In this document: one piece after another, positions 57,638-64,000 of the stretch | How the letters are laid out: each line of letters starts with the position of its first letter | Position numbering within the stretch: position 1 is the first letter of the stretch | Assembly (NCBI RefSeq): GCF_003946345.1 | Contig: NZ_RHNY01000005.1 | Location: 104,497 to 168,496, forward strand | Source of the DNA: Levilactobacillus tongjiangensis | GTDB lineage: Bacteria > Bacillota > Bacilli > Lactobacillales > Lactobacillaceae | Length of the DNA: 64,000 bases | Direction of reading: 5' to 3' | Made by a program: the position numbers and the translations under genes | Notes under the pieces: model-generated | What the model saw: the letters and a program-made list of their open reading frames with translations, nothing else | Databases searched by the model: none | What the model was told of the DNA's origin: nothing

Positions 57638-57749
57638 AAAAAAACGCGCCAGTCCCCGTAAGGAACCGTGCGCGTCCACCCTTAGCCCAGACTAGTCTGA
57701 TTCCCTAGTCCAGAAGCGTTGCACCCTTAGTTGCCTCACGGGACAACTT
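57638..57749 (-). promoter_or_regulatory. PyrR-dependent attenuator of pyrP
   Basis: Minus strand: PyrR-binding loop GTCCCGTGAGGCAAC (57728-57749 region), then a terminator CGCGC/GCGCG with an internally paired top (57645-57674) and a run of seven T. With UMP-bound PyrR, the anti-antiterminator is held and the terminator forms. Confidence 0.85.
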
Positions 57750-57770
57750 TAAAGGAACATATTTTTAATC

Positions 57771-57800
57771 ATTATACGAAGTCCGTCGCACCAGTGTCAA
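57771..57800 (-). promoter_or_regulatory. Promoter of pyrP
   Basis: Minus strand: -35 TTGACA (57795-57800), 18-nt spacer, -10 TATAAT (57771-57776). Confidence 0.88.
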
Positions 57801-57815
57801 CTCTTATTTCCTTAA

Positions 57816-59012
57816 TCAGTCCTGCCGGATAAGCCGTTGATACCACTGATTGATAATCCCTAAACCTAACAGCAAGCAGCCACCAATAATGACCAGTGTT
57901 AGATTGGCCAGCCAGTCCGTGACAAAGCCGAAGACAAAGCTGCCGACCGGCTGAAACGCGTCGATAGCCAGGAACAGGATACCAAACATCCGACCCAAAA
58001 AATCTGGTTCCGTTAGATTCTGGGTGATGGTAATTGCCCGAATCTCAAAACACGAATAACAAAAACCAAAGATACCGCTAACCACCAGTAGGACCCAGTA
58101 GTTGGCCCAGAACCCAGCCACCAGAATGGCTACAGCCGCCAAAATCAAATCATGATAGTTCTGGCGACGATGCGGTTCATTTCGATTTAGTGTCAGCCGC
58201 AGCCCACCTAAGATCCCGCCGACCGCCAGAATCACTAGCAGATAACTGTACCGCGAAGAATCTCCGCCGTACAGGTGATTAACGTTATATGGTAGGACCA
58301 AACGCATGGCCGCAAACAACACATTGATCAGGCCACCCAATACGATGGTCTCGACCAGCCCGGGCCGTTGCCACACGTAGCGCCACCCCGTGACCAGACT
58401 GTCTTTGACGCCCAGTTGTGAGGCTTCCCCCGCCGGCTTATGATAATGAATACTTAAGTACAGTCCAAACGACAGCAGGAACGACGTCGCGTTTAACAGC
58501 AGAAAGCCCCGCAAGTCTAACCAGTGGAGGGCTAACAGGAGCCCGCCCAATAGTGGCGAGCAAATATCCGCCAGGTCGATCAGGGTGTTGCTGACCGCGT
58601 TGAACCGTTGCCGGCCTTCCAAAGTTATCAGCTCCGGAATCATGGCCTTCGCTGCTGGGAGACTGAATGCCAACCCAATGTCCAATAAAATGGTCAGCGT
58701 AATCAGGGGCGCCGCCGTGATATGTTGGGGATCCAGCCACCACGCACAAAACAGGCAGCCTAGGACACTCAACAGTTCCGCGCTGACCACAACGTGCTTA
58801 CGGTTAAAGTTATCCACGACGACCCCACACAGGAGATCCCCAAAGAACAGGACCACCCCACCGGTGGCTTGAATGATTCCTAATAGTGAAGCGTTGCCCG
58901 TGGCCTTGACCACGAACCAATTTAGCCCAAATAAGTACAGGGCATCACCCAAACGGGAAATGAAGGGTGCCAGCAGCAGTGGCAGATTAAAGGCTTTTGT
59001 CGGTCGTTGCAT
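57816..59012 (-). CDS. MFS transporter, putative drug efflux (MefA-like, 12 helices)
   Basis: A 398-residue MFS protein. LLAPFISRLGDALYLFGLNWFVVKATGNASLLG (region near residues 12-44) and GVVVDNFNRKHVVVSAELL (the helix 2-3 loop motif A) fit the MefA/MDR-type group. GGAGG is 7 nt before the ATG. Substrate unknown. It lies downstream of the small hypothetical gene at 59044 and may share its transcript. Confidence 0.85.
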   Translation of the reverse strand: MQRPTKAFNLPLLLAPFISRLGDALYLFGLNWFVVKATGNASLLGIIQATGGVVLFFGDLLCGVVVDNFNRKHVVVSAELLSVLGCLFCAWWLDPQHITAAPLITLTILLDIGLAFSLPAAKAMIPELITLEGRQRFNAVSNTLIDLADICSPLLGGLLLALHWLDLRGFLLLNATSFLLSFGLYLSIHYHKPAGEASQLGVKDSLVTGWRYVWQRPGLVETIVLGGLINVLFAAMRLVLPYNVNHLYGGDSSRYSYLLVILAVGGILGGLRLTLNRNEPHRRQNYHDLILAAVAILVAGFWANYWVLLVVSGIFGFCYSCFEIRAITITQNLTEPDFLGRMFGILFLAIDAFQPVGSFVFGFVTDWLANLTLVIIGGCLLLGLGIINQWYQRLIRQD

Positions 59013-59043
59013 CCGACCACCTCCATCCCTTCGTCATTGTCTG

Positions 59044-59451
59044 TTAGTCGACCATTCGCCAGCTGCCTTCATCAGCTTTAGAAATGTCATTCAAGAATTT
59101 TAAGACGCGCTTGGCCCGGTTAGGTTGTTGTTCGTTCAACACGTTCAATCCAGCACCCGTCACCAGGGGTTGGCTCAACCGGAAATTACCGTCATCGGTC
59201 TCACCGGTTGCGAATGCCATGACGGTCTCGCCTGATTCAATCTGCGTGGTCAGGAAGAACATGGTGAAGTCGTCATCTTCCTGCATGTACGCAGGCATGG
59301 CCCAGATGTTAGGTGCAATCTCCTGCATTTCACCTGTCTCGGTGCCATCCAGAAACTTGTAATCCTTGTGGTTCGCCTGAGTAACAGGTTGTTTGAGGAC
59401 CAACATCATCTTCGCAAATTCATCGTCGCCCATTTGTAAATTATCTTTCAT
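59044..59451 (-). CDS. Hypothetical cytosolic protein
   Basis: A 135-residue acidic protein with no signal peptide or membrane helix and no motif I recognise. QMGDDEFAKMMLVLKQPV opens and FLNDISKADEGSWRMVD closes it. A good GGAGG is 10 nt upstream of the ATG. It lies between the MarR-GNAT pair and the MFS gene, all on the minus strand, and is likely a real gene. Confidence 0.65.
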   Translation of the reverse strand: MKDNLQMGDDEFAKMMLVLKQPVTQANHKDYKFLDGTETGEMQEIAPNIWAMPAYMQEDDDFTMFFLTTQIESGETVMAFATGETDDGNFRLSQPLVTGAGLNVLNEQQPNRAKRVLKFLNDISKADEGSWRMVD

Positions 59452-59535
59452 CGGTTAAACGCCTCCTTGAATTGTTTGAATCATTCGATGTGTCTCTGAT
59501 CGGCTTGGACTCGGACACAATCAGCATGAGTAATA

Positions 59536-60054
59536 TTATACCAGCGTTTTCCGCAGAATTAAATCACGTTGCGGATCGGATCCCAATTGAAAGCGATGAT
59601 CGCCGATCTGTTCAAAGCCCATCTGCTGATAAAATTTCTGAGCTGCCGGGTTATGTTCCCACACACCCAGCCAAACAGCCTGCTTCCTTAACTTTTGAGC
59701 GGTCGCAATGGCGTGTTGATAGAACTGTTGGCCTAGGCCCTGGCGTTTGAAAGCTGGCAAGATATAGATTCGCTCGATTTCTAACAGGTCATCCCCGTAA
59801 TGCTCGGATTGGGTTGGCCCCCAGTTGAGCTTCAGATACCCGGCCAACACGTTCCCGACGTAGATGAAGTCGAATTGGGTGGTCGGTTGCTGCAGTTCGC
59901 TTAACAACTGGTCATCGTTGTAAGATTCTTCCAGATATTCTTGGAGGTCGGCCGGCGTATTCGCGGCGCCATACGTATCCGTAAACGTCGTCCGACTAAT
60001 GCTTTGTAGCTGCTTCAAGTCGGCACTGGTACACTGTTTGATTTTTCCTGTCAT
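59536..60054 (-). CDS. GNAT-family N-acetyltransferase
   Basis: A 172-residue acetyltransferase; LEIERIYILPAFKRQGLGQQFYQHA is motif A (given here as IERIYILPAFKRQGLG) and GVWEHNPAAQKFYQQMGF is motif B, both like the PaiA/spermidine-acetyltransferase group. The ATG at 60054 has AAGGAG 9 nt upstream. It starts 13 nt after the MarR stop, so the two form an operon; the regulator may control this acetyltransferase. Confidence 0.85.
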   Translation of the reverse strand: MTGKIKQCTSADLKQLQSISRTTFTDTYGAANTPADLQEYLEESYNDDQLLSELQQPTTQFDFIYVGNVLAGYLKLNWGPTQSEHYGDDLLEIERIYILPAFKRQGLGQQFYQHAIATAQKLRKQAVWLGVWEHNPAAQKFYQQMGFEQIGDHRFQLGSDPQRDLILRKTLV

Positions 60055-60067
60055 CTGCTCATTCTCC

Positions 60068-60520
60068 TTAATATTGCCGTTGTTTACCACTTTTGACATC
60101 GTGCCAATCCTGTGCCACGTTACCGTCGACTCTTGCCAACAAGTCGGCCAACTGATTGGCCTCGCCAGGCGTGAATCCCCGTAACGCTTGAGCGTTGGAA
60201 TAATCATTCTCCCGTTTGACTAACGGGTAAATATCGCTGCCACGAGCCGTCACGTACAGCCTTCTAATTTTTTTATTCTGTTGATCTGCCCGTTTCTCTA
60301 ACAGCCCTAGCTTGGTCAATCTGGCAATCGCCCGTGCGGCGGTAGTCCGGTCAACTTTCAACATTTCCGCCACCCGTTCCTGAATGATGCCGGGATGCTC
60401 GGCCACCCGGGCCAGGTACAGGTATTGCCCCTTAGTGAGAGCGACTTGCTGAAACTCGCGATTAGCAATTGAATCTAATGCGCGGGCAATGCTCCCTACC
60501 GTTCTTAAAATTTCTGGCAC
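60068..60520 (-). CDS. MarR-family transcriptional regulator
   Basis: A 150-residue winged-helix protein. ALTKGQYLYLARVAEHPGIIQERVAEMLKVDRTTAARAIARL (region 40-80 including the recognition helix VDRTTAARAI) and the wing KIRRLYVTARG are typical. The start is GTG at 60520 with a GAGG-rich site just upstream; a TTG six codons before is also possible. Its promoter overlaps a palindrome that is probably its own operator. Confidence 0.87.
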   Translation of the reverse strand: MPEILRTVGSIARALDSIANREFQQVALTKGQYLYLARVAEHPGIIQERVAEMLKVDRTTAARAIARLTKLGLLEKRADQQNKKIRRLYVTARGSDIYPLVKRENDYSNAQALRGFTPGEANQLADLLARVDGNVAQDWHDVKSGKQRQY

Positions 60521-60546
60521 TGACCTCGCCCCTTTCAATAGCCATT

Positions 60547-60586
60547 ATTTTAACGTATTTTTGTTGTATTTACAACATAAAAATAC
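60547..60586 (-). promoter_or_regulatory. marR promoter with palindromic operator
   Basis: Minus strand: -35 TTGTAA (60570-60575), 17-nt spacer, -10 TAAAAT (60547-60552). GTATTTTTGTTGT and ACAACATAAAAATAC form an inverted repeat (60555-60586) that covers the -35 and spacer, the usual place of a MarR operator. Confidence 0.72.
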
Positions 60587-60590
60587 ATAC

Positions 60591-60621
60591 AAAAAAAGCC
60601 GGCCCACTTGACGGGTCGGCT
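60591..60621 (-). terminator. Terminator of the GNAT gene at 60634
   Basis: Minus strand AGCCGACCC/GGGCCGGCT stem with a 7-nt loop, then TTTTTTTG. It separates this gene from the marR promoter. Confidence 0.93.
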
Positions 60622-60633
60622 CCTCAATCGTCT

Positions 60634-61221
60634 TTAATTTGCGATGCTGATTGGTTTCCCAATCTCAAGTTGCATGTGGTAGTAGTCATGATCACCGATC
60701 ATCTGGGTTCCGGTCACTTCATACCCCATTCGCTCATACAATTTCATGGCGCCAGGATTCTCAAAGTCAACGTTCAACCCGATGACGGATTGGCGATCGC
60801 GTTGGGCGTAGATTGGTAAGGCCCACAATAACTTGCGACCGATACCCATACCCTGGTGATCAGGAGAAACAGCCAGTGAATCCAGGTACCATTCACCTGG
60901 TGCCGTCTCGGAGTCCGCTTCCAGCGGGCCGTCGAACGCGGCACTGTCAGCCGTCAACTGCGTAATCACATCTTCCACGATGTCTTCATTTTCGCCAGGG
61001 TAGCCAAAAGCTACCCCAACGACATGGCCATTGGCCTCGGCCACCACCGTGGTTGCCGCGCCGGACAGGTAAGTCCGCGTGCGGTAAGCCGCCGTGATGA
61101 CCTTCAATAAGTCGGGGCCAGGTACGTCCTCGAGGTCGGTCAGTTCCATCTCGTCGTAAATCAAGTTCATCAACGGTGCTATTTGAGGCGCATCCGTCGG
61201 TCGAGCTTCACGAATTATCAA
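60634..61221 (-). CDS. GNAT-family N-acetyltransferase
   Basis: A 195-residue acetyltransferase, with WYLDSLAVSPDHQGMGIGRKLL (motif A: AVSPDHQGMGIG) and the C-terminal GAMKLYERMGYEVTG. The start is TTG (61219-61221), with GGAGG 8 nt upstream. That binding site lies in the 3' arm of a hairpin that is followed by eight T, so translation and transcription may both be damped. Substrate unknown. Confidence 0.85.
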   Translation of the reverse strand: MIIREARPTDAPQIAPLMNLIYDEMELTDLEDVPGPDLLKVITAAYRTRTYLSGAATTVVAEANGHVVGVAFGYPGENEDIVEDVITQLTADSAAFDGPLEADSETAPGEWYLDSLAVSPDHQGMGIGRKLLWALPIYAQRDRQSVIGLNVDFENPGAMKLYERMGYEVTGTQMIGDHDYYHMQLEIGKPISIAN

Positions 61222-61225
61222 AAAA

Positions 61226-61267
61226 AATCCTCCATTTCTAGTTCATTCACTAGACTACCGGAGGATT
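61226..61267 (-). terminator. Terminator hairpin that contains the GNAT ribosome binding site
   Basis: Minus strand AATCCTCC/GGAGGATT outer stem with CTAGT/ACTAG inside, then TTTTTTTT. The GGAGG used by the following TTG start is the 3' arm. Confidence 0.8.
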
Positions 61268-61305
61268 GCACTTTTGTCAAAGGATTTGCTAACTGACCTA
61301 TTTAA

Positions 61306-61389
61306 TTAATGGGTCACGCGTCCTGCTACCCGTTGGCCAAAGACTAGTCCAACAATAAACAGAGCACTAGCGGTTATCCACGTTCTCAT
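61306..61389 (-). CDS. 27-residue single-helix membrane peptide overlapping the DUF1003 gene
   Basis: The peptide starts MRTWITASALFIVGLVFGQR and ends VTH; one membrane helix spans about residues 4-18 with a basic C-terminal tail. GGGAG lies 7 nt before the ATG. It overlaps the last 23 nt of the DUF1003 gene in another frame, pointing to translational coupling. I know no family for it. Confidence 0.6.
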   Translation of the reverse strand: MRTWITASALFIVGLVFGQRVAGRVTH

Positions 61390-62137
61390 GGTGAGACTCC
61401 CTTCGTTCTGTCGAAGCGGCGGCCTTCGCCTCCCGCAATTCGGCTAATTCTTGACGAATTTCACCTAAAATTTCTAACTGAAACCGTTCGATCTCCATGG
61501 TATGGGGAACCTGGTTCTGCGCTAAGTGATCGACCTTAGCGTGAAGCAACCGCAGTTCGTGTTCGGACTTCAAGTTAACATGATAGTCGTTTTCGGCCAT
61601 CATCCGGTCCCGGTCGGCGGAACGGTTCTGGCTCATCATAATGATGGGGGCCTGAATCGCCGCGACACAGCTCAGCACTAAATTTAACAGAATAAAGGGG
61701 TAGTTGTCAAAGTTGACCCCAAATAAGTGCAGCCCATTGACGATCATCCACCCGATCAGAACGAACATGAAGACGAAGATGAACCCCCACGACCCACCAA
61801 AACGGGCCACGTCATCCGACACCTTTTGGCCAAAGGTCAGGCTCTCTTTCAAGGAATCGTTGACGTCAATGATGTCGTAGTCATCGCTCTGTAGGGCTTT
61901 AGTCAGTTTATGATTGATTTTTTTAGTTTGTTTTAAATCGGCGTTGATCATGGCATCAACGTGTTCCAACCGATACTTCAGCAGGTGGTGCCCACAGATA
62001 TAATCCGTGACCTTCCCCTGCGGATAGTCCCGCTTGATGCGGTTGCGTAATCCCACTTCGAGCTCGCTAAGTTGCAGACTCGTTTCCAGTGAGACGGGCG
62101 CACCGTCCACCAAACATTTAATTTGATTCTCGGCCAT
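61367..62137 (-). CDS. DUF1003 family membrane protein
   Basis: A 256-residue protein. Two membrane helices (about 113-133 and 145-166) are followed by the DUF1003 motif QNRSADRDRMMAENDYHVN and a helical C-terminal tail rich in Glu/Arg. Function unknown; sometimes linked to magnesium or stress. The ATG at 62137 has GGAG 8 nt upstream and is 5 nt after the pseudouridine synthase stop. Confidence 0.88.
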   Translation of the reverse strand: MAENQIKCLVDGAPVSLETSLQLSELEVGLRNRIKRDYPQGKVTDYICGHHLLKYRLEHVDAMINADLKQTKKINHKLTKALQSDDYDIIDVNDSLKESLTFGQKVSDDVARFGGSWGFIFVFMFVLIGWMIVNGLHLFGVNFDNYPFILLNLVLSCVAAIQAPIIMMSQNRSADRDRMMAENDYHVNLKSEHELRLLHAKVDHLAQNQVPHTMEIERFQLEILGEIRQELAELREAKAAASTERRESHHENVDNR

Positions 62138-62142
62138 ATCCC

Positions 62143-63030
62143 TCACTCCTTGGTTAACGATTGCATCAATTGTTGCCAATCGGCTGGTGGTTCACTCACA
62201 AACGACCGCTGTTCGTGCGTAAACGGATCTGTAAAAGCCAGTGACTGCGCGTGTAAGGCCTGTCTGGTCATCTGACCTAACTGGGGCCCACCGTACAACT
62301 CATCCCCCACTAGCGGGTGGCCTAAGTGGGTAAAATGCGCCCGAATCTGGTGAGTCCGCCCCGTGTGGAGTTGGACCTTGACCAAAGTGGCATTGGTGAA
62401 GCGCTCCTGCACCCAATATTCCGTCTGGGCGGGCTTACCATCGGGTGAAACCATTTGGTTGTAACCGGCGGGATCCGAAGCTAATGGGGCATCGATCAGG
62501 CCATGATCATCAGCTAGCTGACCAGTGACAACAGCCAGGTAGCGTTTATCTACCTGATGGGCCGCCTGCAACTGACTGGCTAAACTATTGGCTAGCCGGT
62601 GCCGCGCGACCCACACGAGACCGCTGGTAAAACGGTCTAACCGCGTCACAATGTGGGGCACCTGGTTCTCCGCACGTTCATCCAACCAGTACCCCTTGAT
62701 TCGATTGACCAAAGTATCTGTTCGATTGGCGGGTCCGGGAACAACGTTGAGGCCAGCCGGTTTGTCCACAACTAGCCAATCGCGATTTTCAAACACCACG
62801 TTGATGGCCTCATGGCTCGTCGCCACGGCATCGTCAGCCGTTTCTGCGGGCAAACTAACTGCCACAGCATCCCCAACGTTTAGCGTCACGGCTGGCGTTA
62901 CCCCTTGGCCGTTGACCCGAATCGTGCCAGATTGTTTGAGGTCACTAAAGACCCGGTGGCTCACACCCTGGTCATTTAAAAATCGTTTCAAGCTTGTCAC
63001 TGGTTGTGTGACCTGCCACGTCAATTCCAT
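62143..63030 (-). CDS. RluA-family pseudouridine synthase (RluD-like)
   Basis: A 295-residue enzyme with an N-terminal S4-like RNA-binding domain (about 13-60) and a catalytic domain with HIVTRLDRFTSGL, in which the Asp is catalytic; LHTGRTHQIRAHFTHLGHPLVGD follows (given in part: TGRTHQIRAHFTHLGHPL). It modifies 23S rRNA or tRNA; the site cannot be told. First gene of the operon with DUF1003 and the small peptide after the GcvH-like gene. Confidence 0.92.
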   Translation of the reverse strand: MELTWQVTQPVTSLKRFLNDQGVSHRVFSDLKQSGTIRVNGQGVTPAVTLNVGDAVAVSLPAETADDAVATSHEAINVVFENRDWLVVDKPAGLNVVPGPANRTDTLVNRIKGYWLDERAENQVPHIVTRLDRFTSGLVWVARHRLANSLASQLQAAHQVDKRYLAVVTGQLADDHGLIDAPLASDPAGYNQMVSPDGKPAQTEYWVQERFTNATLVKVQLHTGRTHQIRAHFTHLGHPLVGDELYGGPQLGQMTRQALHAQSLAFTDPFTHEQRSFVSEPPADWQQLMQSLTKE

Positions 63031-63045
63031 GCGGACTCTCCCTCT

Positions 63046-63363
63046 CTAATCATCAGCTAAATCAAGCATCCAGTCTAAATCATCATTGCGGTTGTTCAGC
63101 CGCTCCGGATGATCGACTAATTCCGAATTGACCCGTAGAATCTTGCCGGCAAAAGGCGACCGTAACGTTAGCTCTTCCGTCTCACCGGTCACCACCATGA
63201 ACGGTGTCCCCAGCTTAAGGGGGCCAGTCGTTGCTAACCAGGAGACCTTCGTCACAGGCCCTAACATTTCACGGCCATCGTCCGCAAAGCCCAACCGTAA
63301 GACGCCCTCTTCTTGTGGTGTCACCCACAAAGCATCCGCACTTGCTTCAATCCGATCAATCAT
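63046..63363 (-). CDS. GcvH-like lipoyl-domain protein lacking the lipoyl lysine
   Basis: A 105-residue protein. The hammerhead fold is recognisable: WVTPQEEGVLRLGFADDGREMLGPVTKV and LRSPFAGKILRVNSELVDHPERLN match glycine-cleavage H protein, but the VESVK-like turn that holds the lipoylated Lys reads ETEELTL, with no Lys. It is therefore probably not a functional H protein. The ATG at 63363 has GGGG 8 nt upstream. It is 15 nt upstream of the pseudouridine synthase. Confidence 0.7.
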   Translation of the reverse strand: MIDRIEASADALWVTPQEEGVLRLGFADDGREMLGPVTKVSWLATTGPLKLGTPFMVVTGETEELTLRSPFAGKILRVNSELVDHPERLNNRNDDLDWMLDLADD

Positions 63364-63523
63364 CTCTGTCACCCCTTCTGGCAGTCTAGTCGTGCCTACA
63401 ACGTCTGGCACACTTTCTTACAATTACCTTATATTTTACCATAGGCCCTAAAAACACGGGAGCCATTTCACCCTTTCTTGAGAAAAGTCGGTATAATGAA
63501 ACCTATAAAGGGGGAGATGCATG

Positions 63524-63736
63524 ATGATGGGTGGCAGTTTATTAACCGGTACACTAATTTTTATTAGTGGCCTGGCACTGTTGATTTTTATTGTGGCAAA
63601 ATTAGTTCCAAGAATGGGGCATGACAAGGATACAGTATTCCTACTGGGTATCTTTGCACTGGTCGCCGTTGGCCTACTGGGGATGGGCGGCTGGCTGGGA
63701 GTTGCTAACTGGGGTGCGATGGGCTGCTTGCTTTAG
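63524..63736 (+). CDS. Small two-helix membrane protein
   Basis: A 70-residue protein with two hydrophobic helices (about 8-27 and 39-60) joined by the charged turn RMGHDKD. GGGGGAG lies 7 nt before this ATG; neighbours at 63521 and 63527 also occur. TATAAT (63492-63497) is a likely -10. No family known to me; it may be a lactobacillus orphan. Confidence 0.6.
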   Translation: MMGGSLLTGTLIFISGLALLIFIVAKLVPRMGHDKDTVFLLGIFALVAVGLLGMGGWLGVANWGAMGCLL

Positions 63737-64000
63737 CCTTAGCCCTTAATGGATGAGCCGCCTTACCGGCCACAGTGGATGGGCGTTTATCCAAAGCTGG
63801 CATCGTGACTAGCAACTTGCGACTACACACAGTCAGTTGAAATTGATTTAGCTATATCATGAGTATTGGATTGTTAATAATCCTAAAAATTCAAAAAGTC
63901 TGGTAATCACGTCACTGCGATGTTGTACTAGTCCCTGTCAAGTTGTCATACGAAATAATATAATTTTATGTTGTCTCTAAGCGGCCTCATTCCGGTATTC
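63737..64000. other. Window end, no supported gene
   Basis: 264 nt without a convincing open frame, terminator or repeat. Confidence 0.5.

Overview
The window is chromosomal DNA from a low-to-mid GC Firmicute of the family Lactobacillaceae, probably close to the Levilactobacillus brevis group; the species call is inference. Supporting signs are the S10-spc-alpha ribosomal superoperon with zinc-type S14, the ECF transporter module after rplQ, CtsR-ClpC heat-shock control, T-boxes, a lysine riboswitch and a PyrR attenuator, an LmrB-like pump paired with a DUF4811 protein, and strong GGAGG ribosome binding sites. TTG and GTG starts are used freely, including for RpoB and RpoC. Almost everything up to 45 kb is on the minus strand.

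Region by region: 1-1850 holds a partial KtrB potassium channel subunit and a short opine-dehydrogenase-like gene behind a T-box. 2000-20988 is the ribosomal superoperon, transcribed right to left from a TTGCCA-17-TATGAT promoter: rpsJ-rplC-rplD-rplW-rplB-rpsS-rplV-rpsC-rplP-rpmC-rpsQ-rplN-rplX-rplE-rpsN-rpsH-rplF-rplR-rpsE-rpmD-rplO-secY-adk-infA-rpmJ-rpsM-rpsK-rpoA-rplQ, then ecfA1-ecfA2-ecfT-truA-rplM-rpsI. 21-27 kb has a MATE pump, the str operon (rpsL-rpsG-fusA, no tuf) and a plus-strand prepilin peptidase. 27-34.6 kb is rpoB-rpoC with a terminator-bearing leader. 34.6-38.7 kb holds a TetR regulator and ctsR-clpC with a CtsR box. 38.7-39.7 kb is an eight-gene tRNA operon not attached to rRNA genes.

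40-45 kb has serS (T-box), a deoxynucleoside kinase and a lysine-riboswitch-controlled permease. From 45 to 64 kb the content is accessory: acetyltransferases, an alpha/beta hydrolase, PAP2 phosphatase, MntR-like regulator, zinc CDF exporter, a divergent MerR-family/MFS locus with a clear operator, AzlCD, PyrR-regulated uracil permease, MarR-GNAT, and an RluD-DUF1003 operon that ends in an overlapping 27-residue membrane peptide.

The most interesting unexplained signal is a family of six intergenic elements of about 145-180 nt (A 40290-40469, D 46431-46590, C 46704-46848, B 49756-49936, E 55687-55836, F 56082-56246). Each folds as a closing stem around three hairpins with conserved joining sequences, and the stems change by compensatory substitutions between copies. 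Four copies form two divergent pairs (D/C and E/F). They look like a structured RNA or a highly structured mobile repeat; I cannot match them to a named family from memory.
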